Origin: Streptomyces lydicus
GTDB taxonomy: Bacteria > Actinomycetota > Actinomycetes > Streptomycetales > Streptomycetaceae
Length of the DNA stretch: 64,000 nucleotides
NCBI RefSeq assembly: GCF_004125265.1
Contig: NZ_RDTE01000003.1
Coordinates: 6,634,001-6,698,000, forward strand
Reading direction: 5' to 3'
Shown here: piece by piece, positions 49,235 to 58,253 of the stretch
Numbering within the stretch: position 1 is the first letter of the stretch
Layout of the letters: each line of letters begins with the position of its first letter
Position numbers and translations under genes: made by a program
The notes under the pieces: generated by a model
Databases searched by the model: none
What the model saw: only the letters and a program-made list of their open reading frames with translations
What the model was told of the DNA's origin: nothing

Positions 49235-50278
49235 TTGGCGTCCCACCGCCGTACCTCGCAGCAAGGCCGGACCACCCTCGCCTCGGTCACCGTGGTGTCG
49301 GCCGCCCTGACGGTCGCGGCCGCCGCGCTGTCGGCACCGCAGGCCGTTGCCGAGCCCGCCGGCCACACCGCCGCCCGTGACGCGGCGGCCTCGCGGGTCG
49401 ACCGTCTCTACGAACAGGCGGAGCGGGCCACCGAGAAGTTCAACGGCGCGGACGCCCGGACCAAGAAGCTGCGCCGCCAGGTGACGGCGCTCCAGGACCG
49501 CACCGCCCGCGCCCAGGAGCGGATCAACCGGATGCGCGGCAGGCTGGGTGCGCTGGCGGCCGCCCAGTACCGGTCCGGCGGGATGGACCCCACCCTCCGG
49601 CTGATGCTCTCCGAACGTCCTGACACCTACCTGGAGAAGGCCTCCGCCCTCGACCGGCTGGGTGCGGGCCAGGCCCGCGAGCTGCACGGGCTGCGGGCCG
49701 CACAGCGCTCCCTGGAGCAGCAGCGCAGGGAGACCGTACGCAAGCTGGCGCAGCTGGAGGCGGGCCGCAAGGAGGTCGCCCGCCACAAGAAGGACGTCCA
49801 GCACAAGCTGGCCACGGCGCGGCGGCTGCTGGACGCGCTGCCCAAGGGCGCCAGGGCGGCCTACGCACGGGCCTCGCGGAGCGACGGGCGCCACGAGGCG
49901 GTCCCGGACCTGCGGGGGGCCGTACCGGCCTCCGGGCGGGCCGCGGCGGCCGTCGCCGCGGTGCGTGCCGTGGTCGGCCGGCCCTACGCCTGGGGAGGCA
50001 CCGGCCCCTCGGCCTTCGACTGCTCCGGACTCACCCAATGGGCCTACGGGCGGGCCGGCGTCTCCCTCCCGCGCACCTCGCAGGCGCAGCGCGGCGCCGG
50101 CCGGCAGGTGCCCCTCAGCCAGGCCCAGCCCGGTGACCTGGTCATCTACCGTGCGGACGGCAGTCATGTCGGGATGTACGTCGGCAACGGCCATGTGGTC
50201 CACGCGCCCTATCCCGGCGCACGGGTCCGCTACGACCCCGTCGGGATGATGCCGATCTCCGCGGTCACCAGGCCCTGA
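49235..50278 (+). CDS. NlpC/P60 peptidoglycan endopeptidase, paralogue
   Basis: A 347-residue paralogue of the preceding gene with the same order: signal peptide (ASVTVVSAALTVAAAALSAPQAVAEP), coiled coil (RLYEQAERATEKFNGADA), then NlpC/P60 with FDCSGL (Cys263) and SHVGMYVGNGHVVHAP. It starts with TTG 49235 behind GGAAGGAG, a rare start; the N-terminus LASHRRTSQQGR matches the first gene's VASHRRPKQPSR, supporting the choice. Separated by a strong terminator, so the two hydrolases are transcribed separately and may differ in timing. Confidence 0.92.
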   Translation: MASHRRTSQQGRTTLASVTVVSAALTVAAAALSAPQAVAEPAGHTAARDAAASRVDRLYEQAERATEKFNGADARTKKLRRQVTALQDRTARAQERINRMRGRLGALAAAQYRSGGMDPTLRLMLSERPDTYLEKASALDRLGAGQARELHGLRAAQRSLEQQRRETVRKLAQLEAGRKEVARHKKDVQHKLATARRLLDALPKGARAAYARASRSDGRHEAVPDLRGAVPASGRAAAAVAAVRAVVGRPYAWGGTGPSAFDCSGLTQWAYGRAGVSLPRTSQAQRGAGRQVPLSQAQPGDLVIYRADGSHVGMYVGNGHVVHAPYPGARVRYDPVGMMPISAVTRP

Positions 50279-50329
50279 GGCGGGGCGCAGCGTTTTTGCC
50301 CCGGCCGGGCCGGATCTACGATCGTCCGC

Positions 50330-51724
50330 ATGTCACACCAGTGGGCAGGGCGACGGCTGCCGCGGGCCGGGGCGGCGGGCTGTGCCGCCCTGCTCCTCGC
50401 GCTGCTCGCTCCGCTGACCGGCTGCGCACCCACGAACTCCACCCCGGCCCGCTACCCGGACGTCCAGCGGATGCTCGACACCCGAGCGCGGGCCGTCCAG
50501 CGGCGGGACGCGGCGGGCTTCCTGGCCACCGTCGACCCCCGGGCCACCGGCTACCGGGACCGCCAGCGCGCGATGTTCGCCCACCTCGCGGGCGTGCCGC
50601 TGGCCGAGTGGCACTACGACCTCGACGCGACCGGCGCCTTCCCGCTCGCGGCCGGCGAGACCGATGCGCACCTGGCCGTGAAGGTGCAGCTGCGCTACCG
50701 CTTCAAGGGCTATGACACCTCGCCGGTGCACGCCGTCCAGTACCTCACCCTGACCCGGCGGGACGGCCGCTGGCTGGTCTCCTCCGACACCGACGGCGCG
50801 CCGGCGGGCAGGAGCGGCACCCGCCAGCTGTGGGACCAGGGCCCGGTGCGGCTGGTCCGCGGCCGGTACAGCCTGGTCCTGGGCGACGCCGCGCACCTGG
50901 CGCGGCTGAAGGATCTGGCGCACAGGGTGGACCGGGCGGTGCCCGCGGTGTCGGCGGCCTGGAAGGGGAAGTGGTCGCGGAAGGTCGTGGTGGAGGCGCC
51001 GGATTCGGTCGAGCGGATGGCGCAGCTGATGGGCAGCGACGACGCGTCCGGCTATGCGGGGATCGCGGCGGTCACCACGGGGGAGGCGGGGGTCTCCACC
51101 CCTGCGCCCGCGGACCGTGTGATCGTCAATCCCGAAGCCTACGAAGAACTCAACGACCTGGGCCGCACGGTGGTCCTCACCCACGAGACCACCCATGTCG
51201 CCACCCGCACGGCCACCACGGCGGCGACCCCGCTGTGGCTCTCGGAGGGATTCGCCGACTGGGTCGCCTACCGGGGCAGCCACCGCAAGCCCGCCACCAC
51301 CGCCCCCGAACTCACCCGTGCCGTCGCCCGGGGCACGGTCCCCGCCCGCCTGCCGACCGATGCGGACTTCGGCTTCAAGGGCGGCGCCGACCGGCTGGCC
51401 AAGGCTTACGAGGGCAGCTGGCTGGCCTGCCGGATGATCGCCGGCAAGTGGGGCGAGGACAGGCTGATCGCCTTCTACCGTGCGGCGGGACAGAGCGCGC
51501 TCGGTGTCTCGTCGGGGAGGGCGGGGGCGCCGATGGAGGCGGCCACGGCGGCCACGGCGGTCGCCGCGGGCTCCGGAACGGCCGTACCGGCTGCCGGGCC
51601 CGGGCACCGGCCGCCGGCCCGTGCCGACCGGACGGACCGCGCCCTGCGCTCCCAACTGGGCATCGGCCTCGCGGAGTTCACCCGGCAGTGGCGGGCCTAT
51701 GTGAAGGCACAGTTGCGGCGGTGA
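50330..51724 (+). CDS. Gluzincin-type metallopeptidase lipoprotein
   Basis: 464 residues with a lipoprotein signal (LLALLAPLTGC). The first ~200 residues form an NTF2-like domain (DTRARAVQRRDAAGFLATVDP and EWHYDLDATGAF). A zinc peptidase domain follows: VLTHETTHVATR, that is HExxH at His285/Glu286/His289, and WLSEGFADWVAY with the third zinc ligand Glu at about 307. This is the gluzincin arrangement of peptidase MA-like proteins. A disordered Ala/Gly insert precedes a C-terminal helix (LGIGLAEFTRQWRAYV). ATG 50330. Substrate unknown; extracellular. Confidence 0.85.
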   Translation: MSHQWAGRRLPRAGAAGCAALLLALLAPLTGCAPTNSTPARYPDVQRMLDTRARAVQRRDAAGFLATVDPRATGYRDRQRAMFAHLAGVPLAEWHYDLDATGAFPLAAGETDAHLAVKVQLRYRFKGYDTSPVHAVQYLTLTRRDGRWLVSSDTDGAPAGRSGTRQLWDQGPVRLVRGRYSLVLGDAAHLARLKDLAHRVDRAVPAVSAAWKGKWSRKVVVEAPDSVERMAQLMGSDDASGYAGIAAVTTGEAGVSTPAPADRVIVNPEAYEELNDLGRTVVLTHETTHVATRTATTAATPLWLSEGFADWVAYRGSHRKPATTAPELTRAVARGTVPARLPTDADFGFKGGADRLAKAYEGSWLACRMIAGKWGEDRLIAFYRAAGQSALGVSSGRAGAPMEAATAATAVAAGSGTAVPAAGPGHRPPARADRTDRALRSQLGIGLAEFTRQWRAYVKAQLRR

Positions 51725-51739
51725 GGGGGCCCGCCGGGC

Positions 51740-53062
51740 TCAGTGTCCCGGTGCGGGCGACCCGTCCGCCGGGGTCTGCTGCGCGGCGCCCGTGAGCCGT
51801 GGGGCAGCGGCGGTGCTCCCGTCGGCCGGCCGGCGTGCGCGCACCACGTCCGGCGGCCCCGTACGCCCGGGTCCGCCGTCCCGCGTCGAGACCCACAGCC
51901 GGCGGCAGGCGAGCAGCGACGCGGCGACCAGCAGGCCGTCGCGCACGGCCAGCACCACGACGGCCGGCAGATCGCTCGCCACGATGTGCGCGAACCAGAC
52001 GGGGAACTCCAGCTGGGTGAGCCCGGTGGCCAGCAGGACCAGCACGGCCGGCAGCGTCTGCCGGCCCGCCCGGAGCGTCACACACACCGCGGCGAGCCCC
52101 ACCAGCCAGAGCATGTACTGCGGGCTGATCACGCGGCTGGTGGTGGTGAACAGCAGGGTGGCGGTGAAGGCGGCGTCGCACAGCGTCGTGGGGCCCGGCT
52201 CCCCGGCGCGCAGCCGCCACAGGAACAGCCAGCCCACGGCGGCGAGGCTCAGGGTGAGCGCCACGGTGCTGACGAGCGGGACACCGGGGCCGAGGAATTC
52301 CAGCGAGCCGTAGTGCAGCAGCACCTGCCCGTCCCACCCGTACTGCCGGGCGATGTGGAAGACCAGCGCGCCGAGCGATTCGACCTCCGTGCCGCGGTCG
52401 CGCTGGAAGGTGAGGAAGGCCAGCGCGCCCGGTGCGGCGGCCACGAAGAACAGGGTCAGTCCGGCCGCGGTGCCGCCCGCGCTCCACCACAGGGCGCGGG
52501 CCCGGCGCCCGCGCACCGCCGCCCCCGTCAGCAGCAGCACCGGCCAGACCTTGAGCAGCGCACCGAAGGCGACCAGTGCGCCCGCCACCCGTGGCCGGCG
52601 CGCGGCCGCGAACAGCGCGGCGACGGCGACGGCGGTGACCATCAGGTCGTAGCGGGCGTAGGCGGTCGGGCCCAGCAGCGCCACGCCCGCGATCCACACC
52701 CAGGCCCCCGCCGGGCGGTGGCCGGGACGGCGGCCGGCCCGCAGGAAGAGCGCCAGCGCCGCCGCGTCCGTGACCAGGATCAGGGTGTAGAACGCGGGGG
52801 CGTAGTCCAGGAACGGCAGCAGGCCGGGGGAGAGGATCGCCAGCGCCGCGGCCGGCGGGTACTGCCAGGTCACATCGGCCAGCGGGAAGGTGCCGGTCTT
52901 CAGGATCTCGGACCAGTTCTGATAGATCACCGAGACATCGCTGGTGACATCCGGCCCCGGCAGCACCAGCACCCTCAGGACGCACAGCAGGATCACGGCC
53001 CGGGTCACGGCCCAGGCCGCGACGGGGAGCCACACCCCGCGCGCTCTGCTGATGCTGCTCAT
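51740..53062 (-). CDS. GT-C fold membrane glycosyltransferase (GT87/DUF2029-like)
   Basis: A 440-residue polyprenyl-phosphate-dependent membrane glycosyltransferase: about ten transmembrane helices and the extracytoplasmic first-loop acidic motif (GPDVTSDVSVIYQNWSEI), followed by WQYPPAAALAILSP. Related actinobacterial enzymes transfer mannose or arabinose. The start ATG 53062 is behind GAGGTGA; the frame is open to 53383. It is divergent from a GT4 glycosyltransferase over a 247-bp gap and convergent with the gluzincin gene (15 bp). Confidence 0.85.
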   Translation of the reverse strand: MSSISRARGVWLPVAAWAVTRAVILLCVLRVLVLPGPDVTSDVSVIYQNWSEILKTGTFPLADVTWQYPPAAALAILSPGLLPFLDYAPAFYTLILVTDAAALALFLRAGRRPGHRPAGAWVWIAGVALLGPTAYARYDLMVTAVAVAALFAAARRPRVAGALVAFGALLKVWPVLLLTGAAVRGRRARALWWSAGGTAAGLTLFFVAAAPGALAFLTFQRDRGTEVESLGALVFHIARQYGWDGQVLLHYGSLEFLGPGVPLVSTVALTLSLAAVGWLFLWRLRAGEPGPTTLCDAAFTATLLFTTTSRVISPQYMLWLVGLAAVCVTLRAGRQTLPAVLVLLATGLTQLEFPVWFAHIVASDLPAVVVLAVRDGLLVAASLLACRRLWVSTRDGGPGRTGPPDVVRARRPADGSTAAAPRLTGAAQQTPADGSPAPGH

Positions 53063-53309
53063 CGTCACCTCATCGCTCCTCGGCCGTCGGCCTCCGGCGC
53101 CGCCCGCGGTACCGCGGACCCGGCGCCCGGCGCACCGCGGACCGCTCGTGCCCTCTGCATGATGCCCGTAGTGGCCGGTCACGACCGTAGACGAGAGGGG
53201 GCGTGGCGGGGCGGGCCGCACCCGGCCGGGCGCCGAACGGTACTGTCGGGCCGAAACCGCCGCGACCGAACGCCGCGACCGACAGCCGAGACACCGCCGA
53301 GAGACCATC

Positions 53310-54452
53310 GTGCACAAGACCTTGATCGTCACGAACGACTTCCCGCCCCGGCCCGGCGGCATCCAGGCCTTCCTGCACAGCATGGCGCTGCGCCTGGACC
53401 CCTCCCAGGTCGTCGTCTACGCCTCGACCTGGAAGCGCGGCGCCGAGGGTCTTGCGGCCACCGCGGCCTTCGACGCCGAGCAGCCGTTCCCGGTGGTACG
53501 CGACCGTACGACGATGCTGCTGCCCACCCCGCGGGTGACCCGGCGGGCCGCCGCGCTGCTGCGTGAACACGGCTGCTCCTCGGTGTGGTTCGGCGCGGCG
53601 GCGCCGCTCGGGCTGATGGCGCCGGCGCTCCGCTCGGCCGGTGCCCGCCGCATCGTGGCCACCACGCACGGCCACGAGGCGGGCTGGGCGCAGCTGCCGG
53701 CCGCCCGGCAGCTGCTGCGCCGGATCGGCGAGGGCACCGACACGCTCACCTACCTCGGCGAGTACACCCGCTCGCGGATCGCCGGTGCGCTCACCCCGCA
53801 GGCCGCGCGGCGGATGGTCCAACTCCCGCCCGGGGTGGACGAGAAGACCTTCCACCCCGGCTCGGGGGGTGACGCCGTACGGGCCGCGCTCGGGCTCACC
53901 GGCCGGCCGGTGGTGGTCTGTGTCTCGCGGCTCGTCCCCCGCAAGGGCCAGGACACCCTGATCGAGGCGATGCCGGCCGTCGTGTCCGCGGTGCCCGATG
54001 CCGTCCTGCTGATCGTCGGCGGCGGCCCGTACGAGAAGGAGCTGCGCGCGCTGGCCCGGGAGAAGGGCGTCGGGGACGCGGTGCGCTTCACCGGCGCGGT
54101 CCCCTGGGAGGAGCTGCCGGCCCACTTCGGCGCCGGCGACGTCTTCGCGATGCCCTGCCGCACCCGCCGCGGCGGGCTGGACGTCGAGGGCCTGGGCATC
54201 GTCTACCTGGAGGCCTCCGCCACCGGACTCCCCGTGGTGGCGGGCGACTCGGGCGGCGCCCCCGACGCGGTCCTGGACGGCGAGACGGGCTGGGTCGTGC
54301 CCGGCGGCTCCCCGGCCCCCACCGCGGACCGCATCGTCGCCCTGCTCCAGGACCCGGATCTGCGCCGCGCCATGGGCGCACGCGGCCGCGCCTGGGTGGA
54401 GGAGAAGTGGCGCTGGGACCTGCTGGCGGAACGGCTGAAGGAACTGCTCTAG
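53310..54452 (+). CDS. GT4 glycosyltransferase, PimB-like
   Basis: A 380-residue GT-B fold glycosyltransferase. N-terminal TNDFPPRPGGIQAFLHSMA is the typical acceptor-domain start of phosphatidylinositol mannosyltransferases, TTHGHEAGW follows, and the C-terminal donor domain has VSRLVPRKGQDTLIEA, IVGGGPYEKEL and the E-x7-E motif EGLGIVYLE. Homologues PimB transfer GDP-mannose to PIM or to other lipids; the exact acceptor in Streptomyces is uncertain. GTG 53310. A shared terminator separates it from the convergent acyl-CoA synthetase. Confidence 0.9.
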   Translation: MHKTLIVTNDFPPRPGGIQAFLHSMALRLDPSQVVVYASTWKRGAEGLAATAAFDAEQPFPVVRDRTTMLLPTPRVTRRAAALLREHGCSSVWFGAAAPLGLMAPALRSAGARRIVATTHGHEAGWAQLPAARQLLRRIGEGTDTLTYLGEYTRSRIAGALTPQAARRMVQLPPGVDEKTFHPGSGGDAVRAALGLTGRPVVVCVSRLVPRKGQDTLIEAMPAVVSAVPDAVLLIVGGGPYEKELRALAREKGVGDAVRFTGAVPWEELPAHFGAGDVFAMPCRTRRGGLDVEGLGIVYLEASATGLPVVAGDSGGAPDAVLDGETGWVVPGGSPAPTADRIVALLQDPDLRRAMGARGRAWVEEKWRWDLLAERLKELL

Positions 54453-54521
54453 GGGACCCCGCCCGGAAGGCGAAGGCATCCGCCCCCGTACGGCTCCGGC
54501 ATACGGCGTCCCGGGCAACGA

Positions 54522-54560
54522 GAATCCGCCGCCGTGGCGCGCTGCCACGACGGCGGATTC
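54522..54560. terminator. Bidirectional hairpin terminator
   Basis: 17-nt arms (54522-54538 with 54544-54560) with one C/A mismatch and a GCGCT loop between convergent genes ending at 54452 and 54594. Confidence 0.8.
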
Positions 54561-54593
54561 CGGTGTACCGGTGCGGCCCCGCAGGGCCGGCCC

Positions 54594-56390
54594 CTACGCG
54601 CGGTAGAGCGCCTCGATCTCCTCCGCGAAGTCCTTCGCCACCACGTTCCGCTTGAGCTTCAGCGACGGCGTGACATGGCCCGACTCCTCGGTGAACTGGG
54701 TCGGCAGGATACGGAACTTGCGCACCGACTCGGCCTTGGAGACGGCCGCGTTGCCGTCGTCGACGGCGCGCTGGACGGCGGCCAGCAGCTCCGGGTCCCC
54801 GGAGATCTGAGACGGCGTCACATCGGCGGGGTGGCCGTGCTCCTCGGCCCAGCGGGGCAGGAACTCCTCGTCGAGGGTGACCAGCGCGCCGATGAACGGC
54901 CGACCGTCGCCGACGACCATGCACTCGGCGATCAGGGCGTGCGAACGGATACGGTCCTCGATCACGGCCGGGGCGACGTTCTTGCCGCCCGCGGTGACCA
55001 GGATTTCCTTCTTGCGGCCGGTGATGGCGAGGTAGCCGTCCTCGTCGAGGGTGCCGAGGTCGCCGGTGTGGAACCAGCCGTCGGACAGCGCCTCCTTGGT
55101 GGCCGACGGGTTGTTCCAGTACTCGGTGAACAGGTGCTCGCCGTGCAGCAGCACCTCGCCGTCGTCGGCGATCCGCACCACCGAACCGGGCAGCGGCTGG
55201 CCGACGCTGCCGATCTTCTGCCGGTCCCAGGGGTTGAAGGCGGTGGCCGCACAGGACTCCGTCAGGCCGTAGCCCTCCAGGACGGTGAAGCCGATGCCGC
55301 GGTAGAAGTGGCCCAGGCGCTCGCCCAGCGGGGCGCCGCCGGAGATGGCGTGGGTGGCGCGGCCGCCGAGGACGGCGCGCAGCTTGCCGTAGACCAGCCG
55401 GTCGAAGACCTTGTACTTCAGCTTCAGTCCGAGCGCCGGGCCCTGCGGGGTGTCCAGCGCGCGGCTGTAGGCGATCGCGACGTCGGCCGCCTTGTCGAAG
55501 ATCTTGCCCTTGCCGTCGGCCTGTGCCTTGGCCCGCGCCGAGTTGTAGACCTTCTCGAAGACCCGGGGCACGCCCAGGACCAGCTTCGGCCGGAAGGAGG
55601 CGAGGTCGTCGGTGAGGTTCTTGATGTCGGGGGCGTGGCCCAGCTTGATGGGCGCCATCACCGCGGCGACCTGCACCAGCCGGCCGAAGACATGCGCGAT
55701 GGGGAGGAAGAGCAGCACCGAGGATTCGCCGGTGCGGAACAGCGGCCGCAGCCGTTCGACGATGTTGCCGCACTCGGCGAAGAAGCTGCGGTGGCTGAGC
55801 ACACAGCCCTTGGGGCGGCCGGTGGTGCCGGAGGTGTAGACGATGGTGGCCGGCGAGTCCGCGTCGGCGAGCGCGCTGCGCGCGTCCACCTCCTCGTCCG
55901 TGACGCCGGCGCCCGCGGCCCGCAGCCGCGCGATGGCGTCCCGCTCGATCTGCCAGATGTTCTCCAGCTCCGGCAGCCGGTCGCGGACCGATTCGACGAT
56001 CGCCTCGTGGGTGGGGGACTCCACCAGGCAGGCCACCGCGCCGGAGTCGCCGAGGATCCACTGGATCTGTTCGGCCGAACTGGTCTCGTACACCGGGACG
56101 GTGACGGCTCCCGCGCTCCAGATGGCGAAGTCCAGCAGCGTCCACTCGTAGCGGGTGCGCGACATCAGGCCGACCCGGTCGCCGGGCCGGACGCCCGAAG
56201 CGATCAGACCTTTGGCGGCGGCGCGGACCTCGGCGAGGAAGGTGGCGGCGGTGACGTCCTGCCACCCGCCGTTCACCTTGCGTCCCATGACGGCAACATC
56301 CGGGTGCTGCGCGGCATTTCGGCGGATGAGATCCGTCAGATTGCCGTCCGCGGGGACCTCGTACAGGGCCGGAAGGCTGAACTCGCGCAA
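54594..56390 (-). CDS. Long-chain fatty acid--CoA ligase (AMP-forming)
   Basis: A 598-residue acyl-CoA synthetase: AMP-binding P-loop motif IVYTSGTTGRPKGCVLSH, split by the family signature, GGAPLGERLGHFYRGIG, EGYGLTESCAA, WFHTGDLGTLDEDGYL and ITGRKKEILVTAGGKNV, all ANL-family motifs, ending with the catalytic-Lys region LKLKRNVVAKDF. It activates fatty acids with ATP and CoA; the long-chain call rests on length and similarity to FadD15-type enzymes. It starts with TTG 56390, AGGAG nine bases upstream. Divergent from the metallophosphoesterase gene. Confidence 0.92.
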   Translation of the reverse strand: MREFSLPALYEVPADGNLTDLIRRNAAQHPDVAVMGRKVNGGWQDVTAATFLAEVRAAAKGLIASGVRPGDRVGLMSRTRYEWTLLDFAIWSAGAVTVPVYETSSAEQIQWILGDSGAVACLVESPTHEAIVESVRDRLPELENIWQIERDAIARLRAAGAGVTDEEVDARSALADADSPATIVYTSGTTGRPKGCVLSHRSFFAECGNIVERLRPLFRTGESSVLLFLPIAHVFGRLVQVAAVMAPIKLGHAPDIKNLTDDLASFRPKLVLGVPRVFEKVYNSARAKAQADGKGKIFDKAADVAIAYSRALDTPQGPALGLKLKYKVFDRLVYGKLRAVLGGRATHAISGGAPLGERLGHFYRGIGFTVLEGYGLTESCAATAFNPWDRQKIGSVGQPLPGSVVRIADDGEVLLHGEHLFTEYWNNPSATKEALSDGWFHTGDLGTLDEDGYLAITGRKKEILVTAGGKNVAPAVIEDRIRSHALIAECMVVGDGRPFIGALVTLDEEFLPRWAEEHGHPADVTPSQISGDPELLAAVQRAVDDGNAAVSKAESVRKFRILPTQFTEESGHVTPSLKLKRNVVAKDFAEEIEALYRA

Positions 56391-56664
56391 GACTGCTGCT
56401 CCTCAAAAGCGCCGGCGCCACGACGCTGTGTGTACACCGACGGCGGTCCATGGTGGTGCAAGGGGGATTGGACTGCCCGGACGTTACCCATGGGTATTGC
56501 GTTCGGGATAGGGGGGATGGCCAGATGTTCGATGCGTCACACGCCGTGGGGCACGCCTGGGGTACTTTTCCCGCGCAGACTAGACCAGCGGGTCGGTGAC
56601 CCGAAAGTAACCCGGGGTGCCGGCCCCCCTCCCCGCGCCCGCCCGCGCGATCTAGGGTGACGCC

Positions 56665-57441
56665 ATGCGTGTGCATGTGGTCAGTGACGTACACGGCAAC
56701 AGCCGGGACCTCGCGGCGGCCGGAACCGGTGCCGATGCCCTGCTCTGCCTCGGCGACCTGGTGCTCTTCCTCGACTACGCCGACCATTCGCGCGGCATCT
56801 TCCCCGACCTCTTCGGCGCAGGGAACGCGAGCGCGCTGGTCGAACTGCGCACCGCCCGCCGCTTCGAGGAGGCCCGCGCACTGGGCCGCCGGCTGTGGGG
56901 CGAGCTCGACGCCACGGGCGCGAGCCGGGAGTCCGTCATCGAGGGCGCGGTCCGCAAGCAGTACGCCGAACTCTTCGCGGCCTTCCCCACCCCCACCTAC
57001 GCCACCTACGGCAACGTCGACATCCCGCGGCTGTGGCCCGAGTACGCCGGACCCGGCACCACCGTCCTGGACGGCCAGCGGGTGGAGATCGGCGGCCGGG
57101 TCTTCGGGTTCGTCGGCGGCGGCCTGAGCACGCCGATGCGGACCCCTTACGAGATCAGCGACGAGGAGTACGCCGCCAAGATCGAGGCGGTCGGCGAGGT
57201 GGACGTGCTGTGCAGCCACATCCCGCCCGAGGTCCCCGAGCTCTGCTACGACACCGTCGCCCGCCGCTTCGAGCGCGGCAGCACCGCCCTGCTGCACGCC
57301 ATCCGCACCACCCGGCCGCGCTACGCCCTCTTCGGCCATGTGCACCAGCCGCTGGCCCGGCGGGTCCGGGTCGGGGCCACGGAATGCATCAATGTCGGCC
57401 ATTTCAATGCGACCGGGACGCCCTATGTCATGGAGTGGTGA
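56665..57441 (+). CDS. Metallophosphoesterase
   Basis: A 258-residue calcineurin-like phosphoesterase. The five metal motifs are visible: VVSDVHGN, LCLGDLVLF, TYGNVDIPR, CSHIPPEV and FGHVHQPL. Start ATG 56665. Substrate not evident; relatives act on nucleotides, phospholipids or proteins. Behind its stop the sequence CCCGGGGCGTGAACCC is repeated three times (57453-57515). Confidence 0.9.
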   Translation: MRVHVVSDVHGNSRDLAAAGTGADALLCLGDLVLFLDYADHSRGIFPDLFGAGNASALVELRTARRFEEARALGRRLWGELDATGASRESVIEGAVRKQYAELFAAFPTPTYATYGNVDIPRLWPEYAGPGTTVLDGQRVEIGGRVFGFVGGGLSTPMRTPYEISDEEYAAKIEAVGEVDVLCSHIPPEVPELCYDTVARRFERGSTALLHAIRTTRPRYALFGHVHQPLARRVRVGATECINVGHFNATGTPYVMEW

Positions 57442-57450
57442 GACCGGCGG

Positions 57451-57515
57451 CCCCGGGGCGTGAACCCGGGCCGTCCCGGGGCGTGAACCCCGGTGGCCCC
57501 CGGTCGTGAACCCGG
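57451..57515 (+). repeat. Three imperfect tandem CCGGGGCGTGAACCC units
   Basis: CCCCGGGGCGTGAACCC, TCCCGGGGCGTGAACCC and CCCCGGTCGTGAACCC follow each other within 65 bp directly after the metallophosphoesterase stop. Each unit carries an in-frame-looking TGA. Confidence 0.75.
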
Positions 57516-57747
57516 TGACGGGCGGCCGGGAGGCGCCTCGCCCCGTCGTACCGGGCCTGCTGGTGTCCGCCCGCAGGTTCCCGCGCGGTAGCCTCAGAGC
57601 CGGTAGCAGCACAGACACCGCGCAACGGGGTCTCCCCGGCTCACGGGGACGTCCCCGCTCAGGCGAAGCCGGGAGCGGGGGCGGAGACGAGAGCTCGGGG
57701 AAGGTCGGCGGACCGGCATGAATCGGCATGATGGAGGAGTCACGGCG

Positions 57748-58251
57748 ATGGCCGAACACACCAGCTCGAGCATCACGATCGAGGCGGCACCCGCCGAAGT
57801 GATGGGAGTGATCGCCGACTTTGACCGCTATCCGGAATGGACCGGAGAGGTCAAGGAGGCGGAGGTCCTGGACAAGGACGACCACGGCCGCGCCGCGCAG
57901 GTGCGCCTGCTGCTGGACGCCGGAGCGATCAAGGACGACCACACCCTCGCCTACACCTGGACCGGCGAGAGTGAGGTCAGCTGGTCCCTGGTCAAGTCGC
58001 AGATGCTGCGTGCCCTCGACGGTTCCTACCGCCTGGCCGCGCTGGGCAACGGCGCGCGCACCGAGGTGACCTACCAGCTCACCGTCGACGTCAAGATCCC
58101 CATGCTCGGAATGATCAAGCGCAAGGCCGAGAAGGTCATCATCGACCGGGCGCTGGCCGGGCTGAAGAAGCGCGTCGAGAGCGGTCCCGCCGAGTACGCC
58201 GCCGGGTCCGACCACGCCGCCGGGTCCGCCGACGAGGCCAAGAAGCTCTGA
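57748..58251 (+). CDS. SRPBCC / polyketide cyclase-like lipid-binding protein
   Basis: A 167-residue START-like (SRPBCC) protein: MAEHTSSSITIEAAPAEVMGVIADFDRYPEWTGEVKEAEVL, the usual first strand and helix of the fold, LDGSYRLAALGNGARTEVTYQLTVDVKIPMLG and a C-terminal helix with repeats of AAGSDHAAGS. These proteins bind hydrophobic ligands in a helix-grip cavity. ATG 57748 has GGAGGA upstream; the frame to 57718 is not used. Two bp separate it from the ArsA-like gene, so it is cotranscribed with that gene. Confidence 0.87.
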   Translation: MAEHTSSSITIEAAPAEVMGVIADFDRYPEWTGEVKEAEVLDKDDHGRAAQVRLLLDAGAIKDDHTLAYTWTGESEVSWSLVKSQMLRALDGSYRLAALGNGARTEVTYQLTVDVKIPMLGMIKRKAEKVIIDRALAGLKKRVESGPAEYAAGSDHAAGSADEAKKL

Positions 58252-58253
58252 GC

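Noticed and set aside
54088-58215. 1375-codon frame on the minus strand
   Set aside because: Runs out of frame through fadD and antisense through other genes; Arg/Gly/Pro-rich without domains.
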